From assembly GCA_003211555.1 (NCBI GenBank), contig QCSH01000003.1, positions 1-64,000 on the forward strand: 64,000 nt of DNA, given 5' to 3'. Under the pieces are notes generated by a model. It was not told the origin of the DNA. It saw only the letters and a list, made by a program, of their open reading frames with translations, and did no database searches. A program made the position numbers and the translations under genes. The first letter of the stretch is position 1. Every line of letters starts with the position of its first letter. The stretch comes from Pelagibacteraceae bacterium AG-470-G21. Lineage in GTDB: Bacteria; Pseudomonadota; Alphaproteobacteria; Pelagibacterales; Pelagibacteraceae. Shown piece by piece: positions 46,622 to 56,264 of this stretch.

Positions 46622-48685
46622 TTACGCTTCTATTTTAGAAAAATTAAAATAATTTTCGAAGCTTTTACACAACATTTTTAAAAGTTCTAGCCTGTTTTTT
46701 TTAATTATTTCTTCTTTATCATTAACTATCACATTATCGAAGAACTCGTTAACCTCAATTTTTGCGCTTGAAAGAGTTTTAAGACTTTCATCGTAGTTCT
46801 CCTCTCTACCTACGCTTGAAAAATACTTTCTTATAGAATGTATTTTTTTATAAAGATTTTTCTCATAGTCATTTTTGAATAGTCCTGGGTCAGCAGAACC
46901 TAAGATTTCTGGGTTCGATTTAATCTCACTATTTAAAATATTTGAAGATCTTTTATAAATTGCAATAACATCAATACCAAAATCTTTATTAATATTTTTG
47001 TTCAAATTTGATGACTTATTATAAATTTTAAGTAAATCATCTATTCCATATGAATTAGTAGAGCACTCGATTATATCTGATCTGATATTTTTATCTTTTA
47101 AATAATTTTTTAATCTTTCTAATATGAAATCTCCTAATTCATCATTTATCAACTTTGCATCAAACGAGTAATTTTGTTCTTTGTATAACTTAATAGAATA
47201 ATTAATTAGATCTCTTAATTTTATCTTTTTTTGGTTTTCAATTATTAATCTTACTAAGCTAATAGACATTCTTCTTAATGCATAAGGATCTTTTGAGCTT
47301 GTTGGTTTAAGGTTAATGCCAAAGAAACCAACTAAAGTGTCAATTTTATCACCTAAGGACAGTGCAATACTATAAGGTTTTTTTGGAACTCTACTATCAG
47401 GTCCGTTAGGCAAGTAATGCTCTGAAACTGCTAAACTTATTTCTTCATCAAAGCCTTGTTCTCTCGCAAAATATCCACCCATTACACCTTGTAATTCAGG
47501 GAACTCGCTTACTAGATCTGACATCAGATCAACTTTGCAAATTGAGGAAGCAATTTCTATCTTTTCTTTACTTATTAGTAGTTCATCCGATATGATACCA
47601 CTAAGTTTTCTAACTCTTTGTATTTTATCAAAATAAGATCCTAGACCTTTAAAATAATTAATTTTTTTTAATTTTGATACCTGCTTGACTAGACTTTGAG
47701 ATTTGTTTCTATTCCAAAAAAATTCTGCATCTGTCAATCTTGCCTCTACAACATTTTGATTTCCCACTTTAACAAACCCTTTTTTGTCTTTACAATCTGC
47801 TATAACAATAAAATTATTTGTTATTTTATTTTTACTATCAAATGTTGGAAAATATTTCTGGTAAGTTTGCATTGTAGTAATTAATATTTCTTGTGGAATT
47901 TTCAAGAATTTATTGTTGAATTCACATAATAGAATTTTTGGTTTTTCAACTATATTCGTTATTTCATCTATAAGTTTCTCATTTAAATTTACTTTAATCT
48001 TTTTTTGAATTGTTAATTTATTGATTTCTTTAATTATAAATTCTTTCCTTTTGTTTTGATCTATTGTTATTCCCTTTTTTTTAAAAAATTTAATATAGGA
48101 TTTGAAATCATTAAAAATTTTAACATCTTCTTCTAGATCTTTATCTACAAAAGTTTTATTTGAACTTTGTAAATGATTTAACTCAAATTCAATTATTCTT
48201 TTATCAAATAAAGCTAATATGGATTTTAGTGGTCTCCCCCAATAAAGATCATGATTTCCCCATTTCATAGATTTCTTCCAAGAAATTTTTAGTAGCAAGC
48301 TTGTAATATTGTCTTGTAATAAATCGAATGTTTTAACTTTTTGTGATGGTTTGTTATAAAAGTAAAATATACCTTTTTCTGTATTTTTTTTGAAAACTTT
48401 TTCTTTACGTATGTTATTAGATTTTAAAAATCCTTCTAAAGCTTTTTCAGGAGCATTTATATTGGGTCCTCTTATTTCTTCTGCCTTTTTGTTTACCTCT
48501 TTCGAAATCTTATTAATATGAACGATAAGCCTATTAGGAGTTGAATAAACATTTAATTTATCTTTTATTATAATTTCATTATCTTCAAAAAATTTATTAA
48601 AAATTAAAACTAAATCACTTCTAGCATTAATTTGTAATCTGGAAGGAATTTCTTCACTAAATAACTCTAAAAAAAATTCAGACAT
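46622..48685 (-). CDS. glyS: Glycyl-tRNA synthetase beta subunit GlyS
   Basis: A 687-residue subunit of the alpha2-beta2 glycyl-tRNA synthetase. It starts MSEFFLELFSEEIPSRLQ, and includes KSMKWGNHDLYWGRPLKSI, YFPTFDSKNKITNNFI, DAEFFWNRNKSQSL and DLVSEFPELQGVMGGYFAREQG, all GlyS landmarks, with an anticodon-binding-like C-terminal region. It lies one base downstream of glyQ, which carries a frameshift in this sequence. Without an intact alpha subunit the beta subunit would be useless, so glyQ is very likely functional in the cell. Confidence 0.96.
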   Translation of the reverse strand: MSEFFLELFSEEIPSRLQINARSDLVLIFNKFFEDNEIIIKDKLNVYSTPNRLIVHINKISKEVNKKAEEIRGPNINAPEKALEGFLKSNNIRKEKVFKKNTEKGIFYFYNKPSQKVKTFDLLQDNITSLLLKISWKKSMKWGNHDLYWGRPLKSILALFDKRIIEFELNHLQSSNKTFVDKDLEEDVKIFNDFKSYIKFFKKKGITIDQNKRKEFIIKEINKLTIQKKIKVNLNEKLIDEITNIVEKPKILLCEFNNKFLKIPQEILITTMQTYQKYFPTFDSKNKITNNFIVIADCKDKKGFVKVGNQNVVEARLTDAEFFWNRNKSQSLVKQVSKLKKINYFKGLGSYFDKIQRVRKLSGIISDELLISKEKIEIASSICKVDLMSDLVSEFPELQGVMGGYFAREQGFDEEISLAVSEHYLPNGPDSRVPKKPYSIALSLGDKIDTLVGFFGINLKPTSSKDPYALRRMSISLVRLIIENQKKIKLRDLINYSIKLYKEQNYSFDAKLINDELGDFILERLKNYLKDKNIRSDIIECSTNSYGIDDLLKIYNKSSNLNKNINKDFGIDVIAIYKRSSNILNSEIKSNPEILGSADPGLFKNDYEKNLYKKIHSIRKYFSSVGREENYDESLKTLSSAKIEVNEFFDNVIVNDKEEIIKKNRLELLKMLCKSFENYFNFSKIEA

Positions 48686-48686
48686 T

Positions 48687-49572
48687 TTAGTTTTGTGTTT
48701 CTACCCAAATTTTTCCAATCTCTTTTGTAAGATCTCTAATCCTTGCAATATATTCCGCTCTTTGAGCAACGCTAATTACTCCTCTGGCATCTAAAATATT
48801 AAATACATGACTAGATTTTAAACATTGATCGTAAGCGGGTAGAGAAATATTTTTTTCAATTAAAGATTTAGCTTCATCCTCGAGCATATCAAAAATCTTA
48901 AATAAATTGTCTGTATTTGCATATTCAAAATTATACGCCGAGAATTCTTTTTCAGCTTGATGAAATACATCTTTATATAAAACACCCTCATTATTCCATA
49001 TTAAGTCAAAAACATTTTTCTTATCTTGTATAAACATACATAATCTTTCTAAACCGTAAGTAATTTCAACAGAAATTGGATTACATTCCATACCTGCCAT
49101 TTGTTGAAAGTATGTAAATTGAGTAACTTCCATTCCATTACACCATACTTCCCATCCAAGGCCAGCAGCACCTAAGGTTGGGCTTTCCCAATCATCCTCG
49201 ACAAATCTTATATCATGATCTTCGTATTTTATGCCAATTGACGATAGACTATTAAGGTACATTTTCTTAATGTCTTTTGGAGAAGGTTTAATAAGAACTT
49301 GAAATTGGTAATAGTGTTGTAAACGATTAGGATTATCTCCGTATCTTCCATCAGTAGGTCGCCTTGAAGGCTGAACATAAGCTGCCTTCCATGGCTTAGG
49401 TCCTAAAGATCTTAATGTTGTAGCAGGATGAAATGTTCCTGCACCAACTTCTAAATCATAAGGTTGTAGAATAACACAACCTTTTTTTTGACCAATACTT
49501 TTGAAGATTTAAAATTGTATCCTGAAAAGATACTAATGATTTCGAAATTTTTGTATTTTTTTTAGAAACCAT
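48687..49572 (-). CDS. glyQ: Glycyl-tRNA synthetase alpha subunit GlyQ, interrupted by a one-base frameshift
   Basis: The catalytic subunit of glycyl-tRNA synthetase. From the ATG at 49572 it reads [18 protein letters not shown] then [12 protein letters not shown]. At an A8 run (49482-49489) the frame shifts and continues as [49 protein letters not shown] and on to [34 protein letters not shown] and the end at 48687. Removing one A gives a collinear GlyQ of 294 residues. As written, the first frame stops about a dozen codons after the run. The start overlaps the end of the upstream S49 peptidase gene by 11 bases. Essentiality argues for slippage rescue or a sequence error rather than true loss. 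Confidence 0.88.
49482..49489 (-). other. A8 frameshift site in glyQ
   Basis: In the gene direction the text is TGG TCA AAA AAA AGG TTG. The expected protein YWSKKGCVIL needs TGG TCA AAA AAA GGT TGT, so there is one A too many. A +1 shift of the lysyl-tRNA on AAA when AGG is in the A site, loss of one A during transcription, or a homopolymer error would each restore the frame. Confidence 0.75.
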
Positions 49573-50368
49573 ATTTTTGCCAAATAGATCTTTCTTCTAA
49601 AACACTAATTAATTTATCTGCGTGGTCTTCTGAAGATGATAATTTTTTGGCAAGCCATCCTTTAGATTTTTCAAATTTTTTGATTTCAACATCTTCACCA
49701 AATTTTTCTCTTAATATTTGTTCTGCATTTCCTATCCCATCTATCAAACCAAGACTCAAGGATGTTTTGCCAGACCAAAATTCTCCCGAAAAAAGTTCAA
49801 CATCTTTTTTATTTAATTTAGTTGATCTACTTTCTTCAACAACATTTATAAATTCTTGGTGAAGTTCTAATTGGATACTTTTTAATCTTTGAATATCTTC
49901 TTGTTTTTCATCTAAGAAAGGATCAAGAGTACTTTTATTTTTTCCAGCTGTATAAACTCTTCTTTGAACTCCAATTTTTTGAATTAAATCTTTAAATCCG
50001 AAAGAAGAATAAATTACACCAATCGATCCAATTATAGAACTTGCATTTGCATAAATTTCATCACCCGCACATGCTATTAGGTAACCTCCAGATGCAGCAA
50101 CATCTTCAGCAAAAACTAATACTTTTTTTTTATTTTTTTTAGACTGCTCTCTAATATATTTATATATTAAATGTGATTGAACTGGAGAACCACCTGGTGA
50201 ATTGATTGAAATTGCAACTGCTTCTGCTTTTTTTACCGAAAAAGCTTTTTTTATTATTTCCTCTTGTGAGGAATATTCAATTCCTTGTTTAAACTTTCCA
50301 ACATTGCCAATAACTCCTGTAAGTCTTAAGTGGCTTACAATTTTTTTTTTTTTTAAAAATGAAAACAT
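49562..50368 (-). CDS. sppA: S49 family peptidase (SppA/SohB-like signal peptide peptidase)
   Basis: A 268-residue short-form S49 protease. ISINSPGGSPVQSHLIYKYI (about 53-72) and AEDVAASGGYLIACAGDEIYANASSIIGSIGV (about 88-118) supply the catalytic Ser94, and YTAGKNKSTLDPF (about 139-151) supplies the lysine. The usual N-terminal membrane anchor is missing or very short: the protein begins MFSFLKKKKIVSH. Codons 4-10 contain an A14 run (plus-strand T14 at 50341-50354), the longest homopolymer I noticed in the window, and it is in frame. It is upstream of glyQ and overlaps its start. Confidence 0.92.
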   Translation of the reverse strand: MFSFLKKKKIVSHLRLTGVIGNVGKFKQGIEYSSQEEIIKKAFSVKKAEAVAISINSPGGSPVQSHLIYKYIREQSKKNKKKVLVFAEDVAASGGYLIACAGDEIYANASSIIGSIGVIYSSFGFKDLIQKIGVQRRVYTAGKNKSTLDPFLDEKQEDIQRLKSIQLELHQEFINVVEESRSTKLNKKDVELFSGEFWSGKTSLSLGLIDGIGNAEQILREKFGEDVEIKKFEKSKGWLAKKLSSSEDHADKLISVLEERSIWQKYGF

Positions 50369-50476
50369 ATAAATGATTATAAAAATTTTGCTTAATTATA
50401 AAGCTACTTATAGTTGAAGAAATAGGTGCGTCAATTGATAAGTATATTAATAAACTTAATGTAATAGTTTGAATTT

Positions 50477-51490
50477 ATGGGATCTGTAGTCCAATTAAAA
50501 AAGCAAATAACTAATACATATACTGATTTATTGAATTCTGTTGATGATAAAGTTAGTTTAGTTGAAGACAAAATTTCTTACAAGCTAGATAGCAAAGTTG
50601 AACTTGTTAAAGAAATGACAGCTTATCATATGACAAGTGGTGGAAAGCGGTTAAGAGCATTGCTTACACTAGAATGTGCAAAACTGTGTGGATATACAAA
50701 AGGTGGCCGAGATGTGAACCTTGCCGCATGTGTTGAGCTAATACACGCTGCAACTCTGATGCATGATGATGTAATTGACAGTGCAGATCTAAGAAGAGGT
50801 AAAAAAACTACAAATAAAATTTGGGGAAATCAATCATCAATTCTTGTTGGAGACTACTTATTGAGTAGGTGTTTTGAAATGATGGTTGAAGACGGAAGTA
50901 TAGAAGTATTAAAGCTTCTCTCATCAACATCATCAACTATCGCGCAAGGAGAAGTTTTACAGTTACAACATAAAGGTGATTCAGAAATGTTGGAAGAAAC
51001 ATATTTAAGTATAATTTCATCTAAAACTGCAGCGCTATTTTCAGCATCTTCAAAAGTTGGATCCATAATCACTGATAAAGAAAGCAAATATAAAGATGCT
51101 TTAGAATTTTATGGAAAAAACCTTGGTTTAACATTTCAGATTGCAGACGATACGTTAGACTATAACTCGGAATTAAAAATGTTTGGCAAAGAGATAGGAA
51201 AAGATTTCTTTGAAGGCAAAGTAACACTTCCAATTATTTTACTAAATCAAAAATTGTCTTCAGAAGAGAAGTTAATTTTAAAAGAAATATTTGAACAGGA
51301 TACTAGATCCAAAGAACAATTCGAGTATGTGCTAAAGTTGGTTAAAAAATATAATATAATCAAAGATTGTTACAAAAAAGCTGAACACTATATAAGTTTG
51401 GCATCTAACTCTTTAAGTATTTTTGAAGATTGTGATGAAAAAATAATTCTTAAAAACTTAACTTCTTTTAGCATCAATAGAAAATTTTAA
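50477..51490 (+). CDS. ispB: Long-chain polyprenyl diphosphate synthase (octaprenyl/IspB-like)
   Basis: A 337-residue trans-prenyltransferase with the first aspartate-rich motif LMHDDVIDSADLRRGKKT, FARM-region GDYLLSRCFEMM, GEVLQLQHKGD and the second aspartate-rich motif FQIADDTLDYNSE followed by GKDFFEGKVTLPII. The small residue upstream of the first DDxxD and the overall length fit an enzyme making the ubiquinone side chain; product length cannot be fixed from sequence. It is divergent from the S49 peptidase and shares a TTAA stop palindrome (51487-51490) with convergent pdxH. Confidence 0.93.
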   Translation: MGSVVQLKKQITNTYTDLLNSVDDKVSLVEDKISYKLDSKVELVKEMTAYHMTSGGKRLRALLTLECAKLCGYTKGGRDVNLAACVELIHAATLMHDDVIDSADLRRGKKTTNKIWGNQSSILVGDYLLSRCFEMMVEDGSIEVLKLLSSTSSTIAQGEVLQLQHKGDSEMLEETYLSIISSKTAALFSASSKVGSIITDKESKYKDALEFYGKNLGLTFQIADDTLDYNSELKMFGKEIGKDFFEGKVTLPIILLNQKLSSEEKLILKEIFEQDTRSKEQFEYVLKLVKKYNIIKDCYKKAEHYISLASNSLSIFEDCDEKIILKNLTSFSINRKF

Positions 51491-52110
51491 GGTGATAAAA
51501 GAATTTTTTTCCAAGTATTCTTATCTTTAATGTACTTTAATCTTTCGTGAATTCTATTCTCACCATCTAACCAAAATTCTATCTCATGATGTTTTAATCT
51601 CCATCCTGACCAATGTTCAGGCCTTGGAACATTATTTTCATCGTTATAAAGATCTTTAAATTTTTTCAGAGATTTATTTAGTTCTTCTCTATCTTTTAAA
51701 ATTGAACTTTGATTTGAAGCCCAAGCACCAATTCTACTTCCATAACTTCTAGAATTATAATAACTATCAGCTTCTTCATCTGAAACTTTTTCAGCTGTAC
51801 CAACTATACGGATTTGCCTTAGTAAACTTTTCCAATGAAAGCACATTGAAATATTTGGATTCTTTTTTATAGAGTTTCCTTTATTGCTATTAAAATTAGT
51901 ATAAAAGACAAAACCATCATTTCCATAATCTTTAAGTAATACCATCCTTACATTTGGGTAGCCTTTCTCATCAATTGTACCCAAAGCAAGAGCATTAGGG
52001 TCGTTAATTTCAGTTTTTTTTGCCTCATCATACCATTCCGTGAATAATAATATTGGATTATCAAGTTCTCCAAAGCATTTGTCTAATCCTAAAGAATTTT
52101 TTTCGTTCAT
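51487..52110 (-). CDS. pdxH: Pyridoxamine/pyridoxine 5'-phosphate oxidase PdxH
   Basis: A 207-residue FMN enzyme producing pyridoxal 5'-phosphate. Landmarks: AMALGTIDEKGYP-type start (NALALGTIDEKGYPNVRMVLLKDYG), GFVFYTNFNSNKGNSIKKNP, MCFHWKSLLRQIRIVGTAEKVS, SYYNSRSYGSRIGAWASNQS and the C-terminal PEHWSGWRLKHHEIEFWLDGENRIHERLKY. All FMN and substrate segments are present. It lies 32 bases from the divergent aroC start. Confidence 0.96.
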   Translation of the reverse strand: MNEKNSLGLDKCFGELDNPILLFTEWYDEAKKTEINDPNALALGTIDEKGYPNVRMVLLKDYGNDGFVFYTNFNSNKGNSIKKNPNISMCFHWKSLLRQIRIVGTAEKVSDEEADSYYNSRSYGSRIGAWASNQSSILKDREELNKSLKKFKDLYNDENNVPRPEHWSGWRLKHHEIEFWLDGENRIHERLKYIKDKNTWKKILLSP

Positions 52111-52142
52111 AATTTAACCAAAATAACTTATATAATAATATA

Positions 52143-53228
52143 ATGTCTTTTAATACATTTGGAAAATTTTTTCGTTTTACTACGTGGGGTGAATCTCATG
52201 GTCCAGCTATAGGTTGTGTTGTTGATGGGTGTCCTCCAAACATCAAGCTTAATATCAGCGATATACAATTTGAATTAAATAAAAGAAAACCAGGCCAATC
52301 TAAATTCACAACTCAACGAAAAGAGGACGATAAAGTGGAAATTTTATCAGGGACTTTTGAGGGTAAAACAACTGGGACGCCTATTTCGATGATCATATAT
52401 AACAAAGATATGAGGTCTAAGGATTATAAAAATATAAAAGACAAATTTAGACCTGGTCATGCTGATTACACTTATTTTAAAAAATATGGAATAAGAGATT
52501 ATAGAGGTGGAGGTAGACAATCCGCAAGAGAAACTGCATCAAGAGTGGCAGCGGGCGCGGTAGCAAAACAAGTTTTACAGAATATTATTGGAAAAAAATA
52601 CAATGTAGTTGGAGCAGTAACACAACTTGGAATATTAGGATGTGATACAGAAAAATGGGATGATAAATTCATTACAAAAAACCCTCTATTTTGTCCTGAT
52701 AAAACAGTTTTAAAATTGTGGGAAAAATATTTACTTGGAATAAGAAAAGCTGGGTCCTCATGTGGTGCAATTATTGAAGTAAGGGCTAGAGGGGTGCCCA
52801 TTGGGTTAGGAGCTCCAATTTACTCAAAATTAGATATGGATTTAGCTTCAGCTATGATGAGTATAAATGCTGTGAAAGGCGTAAACATAGGATCAGGAAT
52901 GAACTCTGCTCAACTTTCAGGAGAGCAAAATTCTGATGAGATGTCTCAAACAGGAAAGAAGACTAAATTTAATTCAAATAATGCGGGGGGAATCCTTGGG
53001 GGAATATCAAGTGGTCAAGAAATTATAATTTCTTTTGCTGTCAAACCGACTTCATCAATTCTTTCTCAACGAAAAACTATCAATAAATTTGGAAAAAATA
53101 CTTCGATATCTGTCACGGGTAGGCACGACCCATGTGTTGGTATTAGAGCTGTGCCAATAGGAGAGGCAATGATGCATTGCGTAATTCTTGATCACTACTT
53201 AATGAATAAAGCTCAATGTGGTAATTAA
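52143..53228 (+). CDS. aroC: Chorismate synthase AroC
   Basis: A 361-residue FMN-dependent enzyme for the last shikimate-pathway step. Signatures: [90 protein letters not shown] and [24 protein letters not shown] at 52131-52136 sits 7 bases before the ATG, so the transcript may be leaderless. Its stop shares the TTAA palindrome at 53225-53228 with the stop of convergent dxs. Confidence 0.97.
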   Translation: MSFNTFGKFFRFTTWGESHGPAIGCVVDGCPPNIKLNISDIQFELNKRKPGQSKFTTQRKEDDKVEILSGTFEGKTTGTPISMIIYNKDMRSKDYKNIKDKFRPGHADYTYFKKYGIRDYRGGGRQSARETASRVAAGAVAKQVLQNIIGKKYNVVGAVTQLGILGCDTEKWDDKFITKNPLFCPDKTVLKLWEKYLLGIRKAGSSCGAIIEVRARGVPIGLGAPIYSKLDMDLASAMMSINAVKGVNIGSGMNSAQLSGEQNSDEMSQTGKKTKFNSNNAGGILGGISSGQEIIISFAVKPTSSILSQRKTINKFGKNTSISVTGRHDPCVGIRAVPIGEAMMHCVILDHYLMNKAQCGN

Positions 53229-55135
53229 TTAGTTTTTTTAATTACGACTTTAGAATTTAAAGTCTCCAAAACCTTTGTTTCAATTGATTTGGCATCTAAA
53301 CCTGCTTCTTTATACATCTCTTCCGGTTTATCTTGATCTAAAAATTTATCAGGCAAAATCATTGATCTAAATTTTAAATTATTATCTAATAAATTTTTTT
53401 CATTTAAGAAATGATTTAAGTGAGCTCCAAAGCCTCCAATAGAACCTTCTTCCAAAGTAATTAGTACTTCATGATTTGTTGCGACTTGCCACATAAGATT
53501 TTCATCAAGAGGTTTGGCAAATCTTGCATCTATAATTGTTGGATTAATTCCCATTTTTTTTAAACTTTCCTCAGCCAGTAAACATTCTTTTAATCTGTTT
53601 CCAAAACTTACTAATGCAACATTCTTTCCCTCTTTTATTACTCTACCCTTCCCAATCTCAATTTTTTCGTTAATATCTGGTAATTCTAAACCTACTCCAT
53701 TTCCTCTTGGATATCTAAAAGCGCATGGTTGATTATTAATATCTACTGAAGTATTAACCATTCTAATTAATTCTGCTTCATCACTAGCTGCCATAACAAT
53801 AAAATTAGGTAAAGTCGATAAATATGTAATATCGAAAGCACCTGCGTGAGTAGCACCATCGGCACCAACTAAACCTGCTCTATCGATGGCAAATCTTACT
53901 GGTAGGCTTTGAATTGCAACATCATGAACTACCTGATCGTATGCTCTTTGTAAAAATGTAGAATAAATTGTAGCATAGGGCTTATAACCCTCTGTAGCAA
54001 GACCAGCAGCGAATGTAACAGCATGTTGCTCCGCGATTCCAACATCAAAAGTTCTATCTGGAAAGGCTTTACCGAAAGCATCCATTCCTGTTCCAGAGGG
54101 CATAGCTGCAGTAATACCAATAATTTTACTATCTTTCTTTGCGTGCTCTATTAATGTATTTGCAAACACCTTTGTAAAAGCAGGGGCTTTTGTTGTCGAT
54201 TTTTGTTGAACTCCAGTTTGAACATCAAACTTTGTAACACCATGATATTTATCATCAGATTTTTCAGCAAAACTATATCCTTTTCCTTTTTGAGTCTTTA
54301 TGTGAATTAATATTGGACCATTGTGATTACTTTCCTTTGCATTCTTTAAAATAGGTAATAACACATCTAAATCATGACCATCAATGGGACCAACATAATA
54401 AAAACCAAGAGTATTAAATAATGTTCCGCCTGTTACTGCAGATCTTAGAAAATCTTCAGCCTTTCCAGCTTTTTTACTAAATCTTTTTGAAAAAGATGAG
54501 ATAATCATCTTTACAGTTTCTCTAAAACTAAAATAAATCTTGCCTGAGAAAATTTTGGCAAGGTAGGATTTCATTGCACCGACTGGTTTAGCAATTGACA
54601 TATCATTGTCATTTAAAATTACGATCATTTTTGTTTTTGAGTCTCCAGCATTATTCATTGCCTCATATGCCATTCCAGCACTCATTGCACCGTCACCAAT
54701 AACTGCGATTACTTGATCTGATTTATTTGATAATTTATTTGCTGTTGCAATACCTAATGCAGCTGAAATAGATGTTGAACTGTGAGCTGCACCAAATGGA
54801 TCAAATTCACTTTCAGATCTTTTTGTAAAACCAGATAAACCATTTCCTTGCCTTAAAGTTCTGATTTTATCTTTTCTTCCAGTTAAAATCTTATGAGGGT
54901 AAGATTGATGACCAACATCCCATATCAACTTATCCTTTGGGGTGTTAAAAATGTGATGAAGCGCGACTGTCAATTCAACAACACCTAATCCTGCACCTAG
55001 GTGTCCTCCCGTTGTTGAGACAGCATCTATCATTTCGCTTCTTACTTCATCTGATAAAGTTTTTAATTCTTCATTATTTAGTTTTTTGATATCTGAGGGA
55101 AAATTAATATTATTTAAAAATTTATAATTTTTCAT
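53225..55135 (-). CDS. dxs: 1-deoxy-D-xylulose-5-phosphate synthase Dxs
   Basis: A 636-residue TPP enzyme, first step of the MEP isoprenoid pathway. Motifs: [124 protein letters not shown] and [25 protein letters not shown]. It is the third gene of xseB-ispA-dxs, an arrangement widespread in proteobacteria. Its product feeds IspA, the polyprenyl synthase and MiaA. Confidence 0.97.
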   Translation of the reverse strand: MKNYKFLNNINFPSDIKKLNNEELKTLSDEVRSEMIDAVSTTGGHLGAGLGVVELTVALHHIFNTPKDKLIWDVGHQSYPHKILTGRKDKIRTLRQGNGLSGFTKRSESEFDPFGAAHSSTSISAALGIATANKLSNKSDQVIAVIGDGAMSAGMAYEAMNNAGDSKTKMIVILNDNDMSIAKPVGAMKSYLAKIFSGKIYFSFRETVKMIISSFSKRFSKKAGKAEDFLRSAVTGGTLFNTLGFYYVGPIDGHDLDVLLPILKNAKESNHNGPILIHIKTQKGKGYSFAEKSDDKYHGVTKFDVQTGVQQKSTTKAPAFTKVFANTLIEHAKKDSKIIGITAAMPSGTGMDAFGKAFPDRTFDVGIAEQHAVTFAAGLATEGYKPYATIYSTFLQRAYDQVVHDVAIQSLPVRFAIDRAGLVGADGATHAGAFDITYLSTLPNFIVMAASDEAELIRMVNTSVDINNQPCAFRYPRGNGVGLELPDINEKIEIGKGRVIKEGKNVALVSFGNRLKECLLAEESLKKMGINPTIIDARFAKPLDENLMWQVATNHEVLITLEEGSIGGFGAHLNHFLNEKNLLDNNLKFRSMILPDKFLDQDKPEEMYKEAGLDAKSIETKVLETLNSKVVIKKTN

Positions 55136-56005
55136 TTATTTATTTCTATTTAAAATAAACTCAATAGTCTGTTTTAAGTCATTAGCATTTGACCCATAAC
55201 TGACTAAACTATTAAATATTTCTTTTTTTAAACTTGATGCATATATAATAGCATTTTTATATCCTAGTAAACTTATTAATGTCGCTTTCCCTCTTTTGGA
55301 ATCTTTATTTGTTTTTTTCCCTGCAGTTTTTGATGAGCTTCTATAGTCAATTAGATCATCTGCAATTTGAAATAGTAAACCAATTTTTTCACCTATAAGT
55401 GAAAATTTTTTAATTTGATTTTTCTTATTTGTTAAAATAACTGGAGATAAACAGCTAAAAGAGAATAATTTTCCTGTTTTTTTAATCTCCATATCTATTA
55501 CTTTTTGTTTTGAAACCTTTTTTCTTTCATAATTTAAATCTAAAAATTGACCTCCAGCTATTCCTTGATGCCCGGATGATTGAGATATTAAATTGATTAA
55601 GATTATTTTTTTTTTTTCATTTATATTGAACTTTGGATCAGACAAAATTTCAAAAGCTAATGTCAAAAGAGAGTTTCCAGCTAATACTGCTGTTGCCTCG
55701 CCAAATTTTTTGTGTGCAGTTAGTTTCCCTCTTCTAATATCGTCATCATCCATACAGGGTAGATCGTCATGTATTAAAGAGTAAGCATGTATACACTCAA
55801 CAGCAGAACTTAGATAAAAAAGATATTTTTTTTCAACACTAAAAATTTTTCCAACATCAAAAATAAGCTTAGACCTTATTTTTTTTCCCCCAGGAAATAA
55901 TCCATACTTAATAGGTATAATTAGGTCAGTTTTTTTTTGTTTTGCTAAATAATTTTTTAAGAAACTGTTTACTTCTTTAACAATTTTATTGAGTTTTTTT
56001 TTCAT
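55136..56005 (-). CDS. ispA: Farnesyl (or geranylgeranyl) diphosphate synthase IspA
   Basis: A 289-residue short-chain prenyltransferase: GKKIRSKLIFDVGKIF, LIHDDLPCMDDDDIRRGKLTAHKKFGEA (first aspartate-rich region), GGQFLDLNYE and FQIADDLIDY (second region). The two-residue insertion in the first motif (DDLPCMDDDD) is the bacterial type II farnesyl synthase pattern. It overlaps xseB by ATGA (56002-56005) and is one codon-length away from dxs, forming a classic isoprenoid operon. Confidence 0.94.
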   Translation of the reverse strand: MKKKLNKIVKEVNSFLKNYLAKQKKTDLIIPIKYGLFPGGKKIRSKLIFDVGKIFSVEKKYLFYLSSAVECIHAYSLIHDDLPCMDDDDIRRGKLTAHKKFGEATAVLAGNSLLTLAFEILSDPKFNINEKKKIILINLISQSSGHQGIAGGQFLDLNYERKKVSKQKVIDMEIKKTGKLFSFSCLSPVILTNKKNQIKKFSLIGEKIGLLFQIADDLIDYRSSSKTAGKKTNKDSKRGKATLISLLGYKNAIIYASSLKKEIFNSLVSYGSNANDLKQTIEFILNRNK

Positions 56006-56238
56006 TTTTTTGAAGTTAACTCTTTAATTTTTAATTTAGTTTTTTCAGATATATTTTTTGTGTCTTTTTGAAATTTTTTTTCAATTAAATTATTTAATTT
56101 TATTAAATATTGATAATCATTGATAGATTCTTCCAAATTTTTTTTATTTTCTAATTCTTGAATTAACTTGTCTGCTATATCTGTGAGTTCACTCAAAGAT
56201 TTTGATTCAATATCATCTGGCAATATTTTTTCATTCAT
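56002..56238 (-). CDS. xseB: Exodeoxyribonuclease VII small subunit XseB
   Basis: A 78-residue helical protein with SLSELTDIADKLIQELENKKNLEESINDYQYLIKLNNLIEKKF, matching the XseB pattern (LE..IE..LE.G...LEESL..YE.G..L). It is the small subunit of the exonuclease VII complex. The family's conserved glycine in the middle is replaced (YQYLIKLNN), and the C-terminal tail is lysine-rich. Position upstream of ispA and dxs supports the call. The start codon lies inside a perfect inverted repeat shared with the divergent neighbour. Confidence 0.82.
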   Translation of the reverse strand: MNEKILPDDIESKSLSELTDIADKLIQELENKKNLEESINDYQYLIKLNNLIEKKFQKDTKNISEKTKLKIKELTSKK

Positions 56239-56264
56239 ATAATAGTTTGTAATATTATATGAAT
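56233..56264. promoter_or_regulatory. Perfect 12-bp inverted repeat containing both start codons of xseB and the Sua5 gene
   Basis: ATTCATATAATA (56233-56244) and TATTATATGAAT (56253-56264) are exact reverse complements separated by 8 bases. The left arm contains the xseB start codon (56236-56238, minus strand) and a plus-strand TATAAT (56238-56243). The right arm contains the divergent ATG (56259-56261) and a minus-strand TATAAT (56254-56259). Each -10 box thus overlaps the start of the opposing gene, and both genes begin Met-Asn. Good -35 boxes are not seen at either side. Confidence 0.6.

Noticed and set aside
48687-49262. Complete short glyQ starting at the ATG at 49262
   Set aside because: Conserved GlyQ sequence continues upstream of this Met in the same frame to the A8 run and then in a second frame to the ATG at 49572, so 49262 is not the start.
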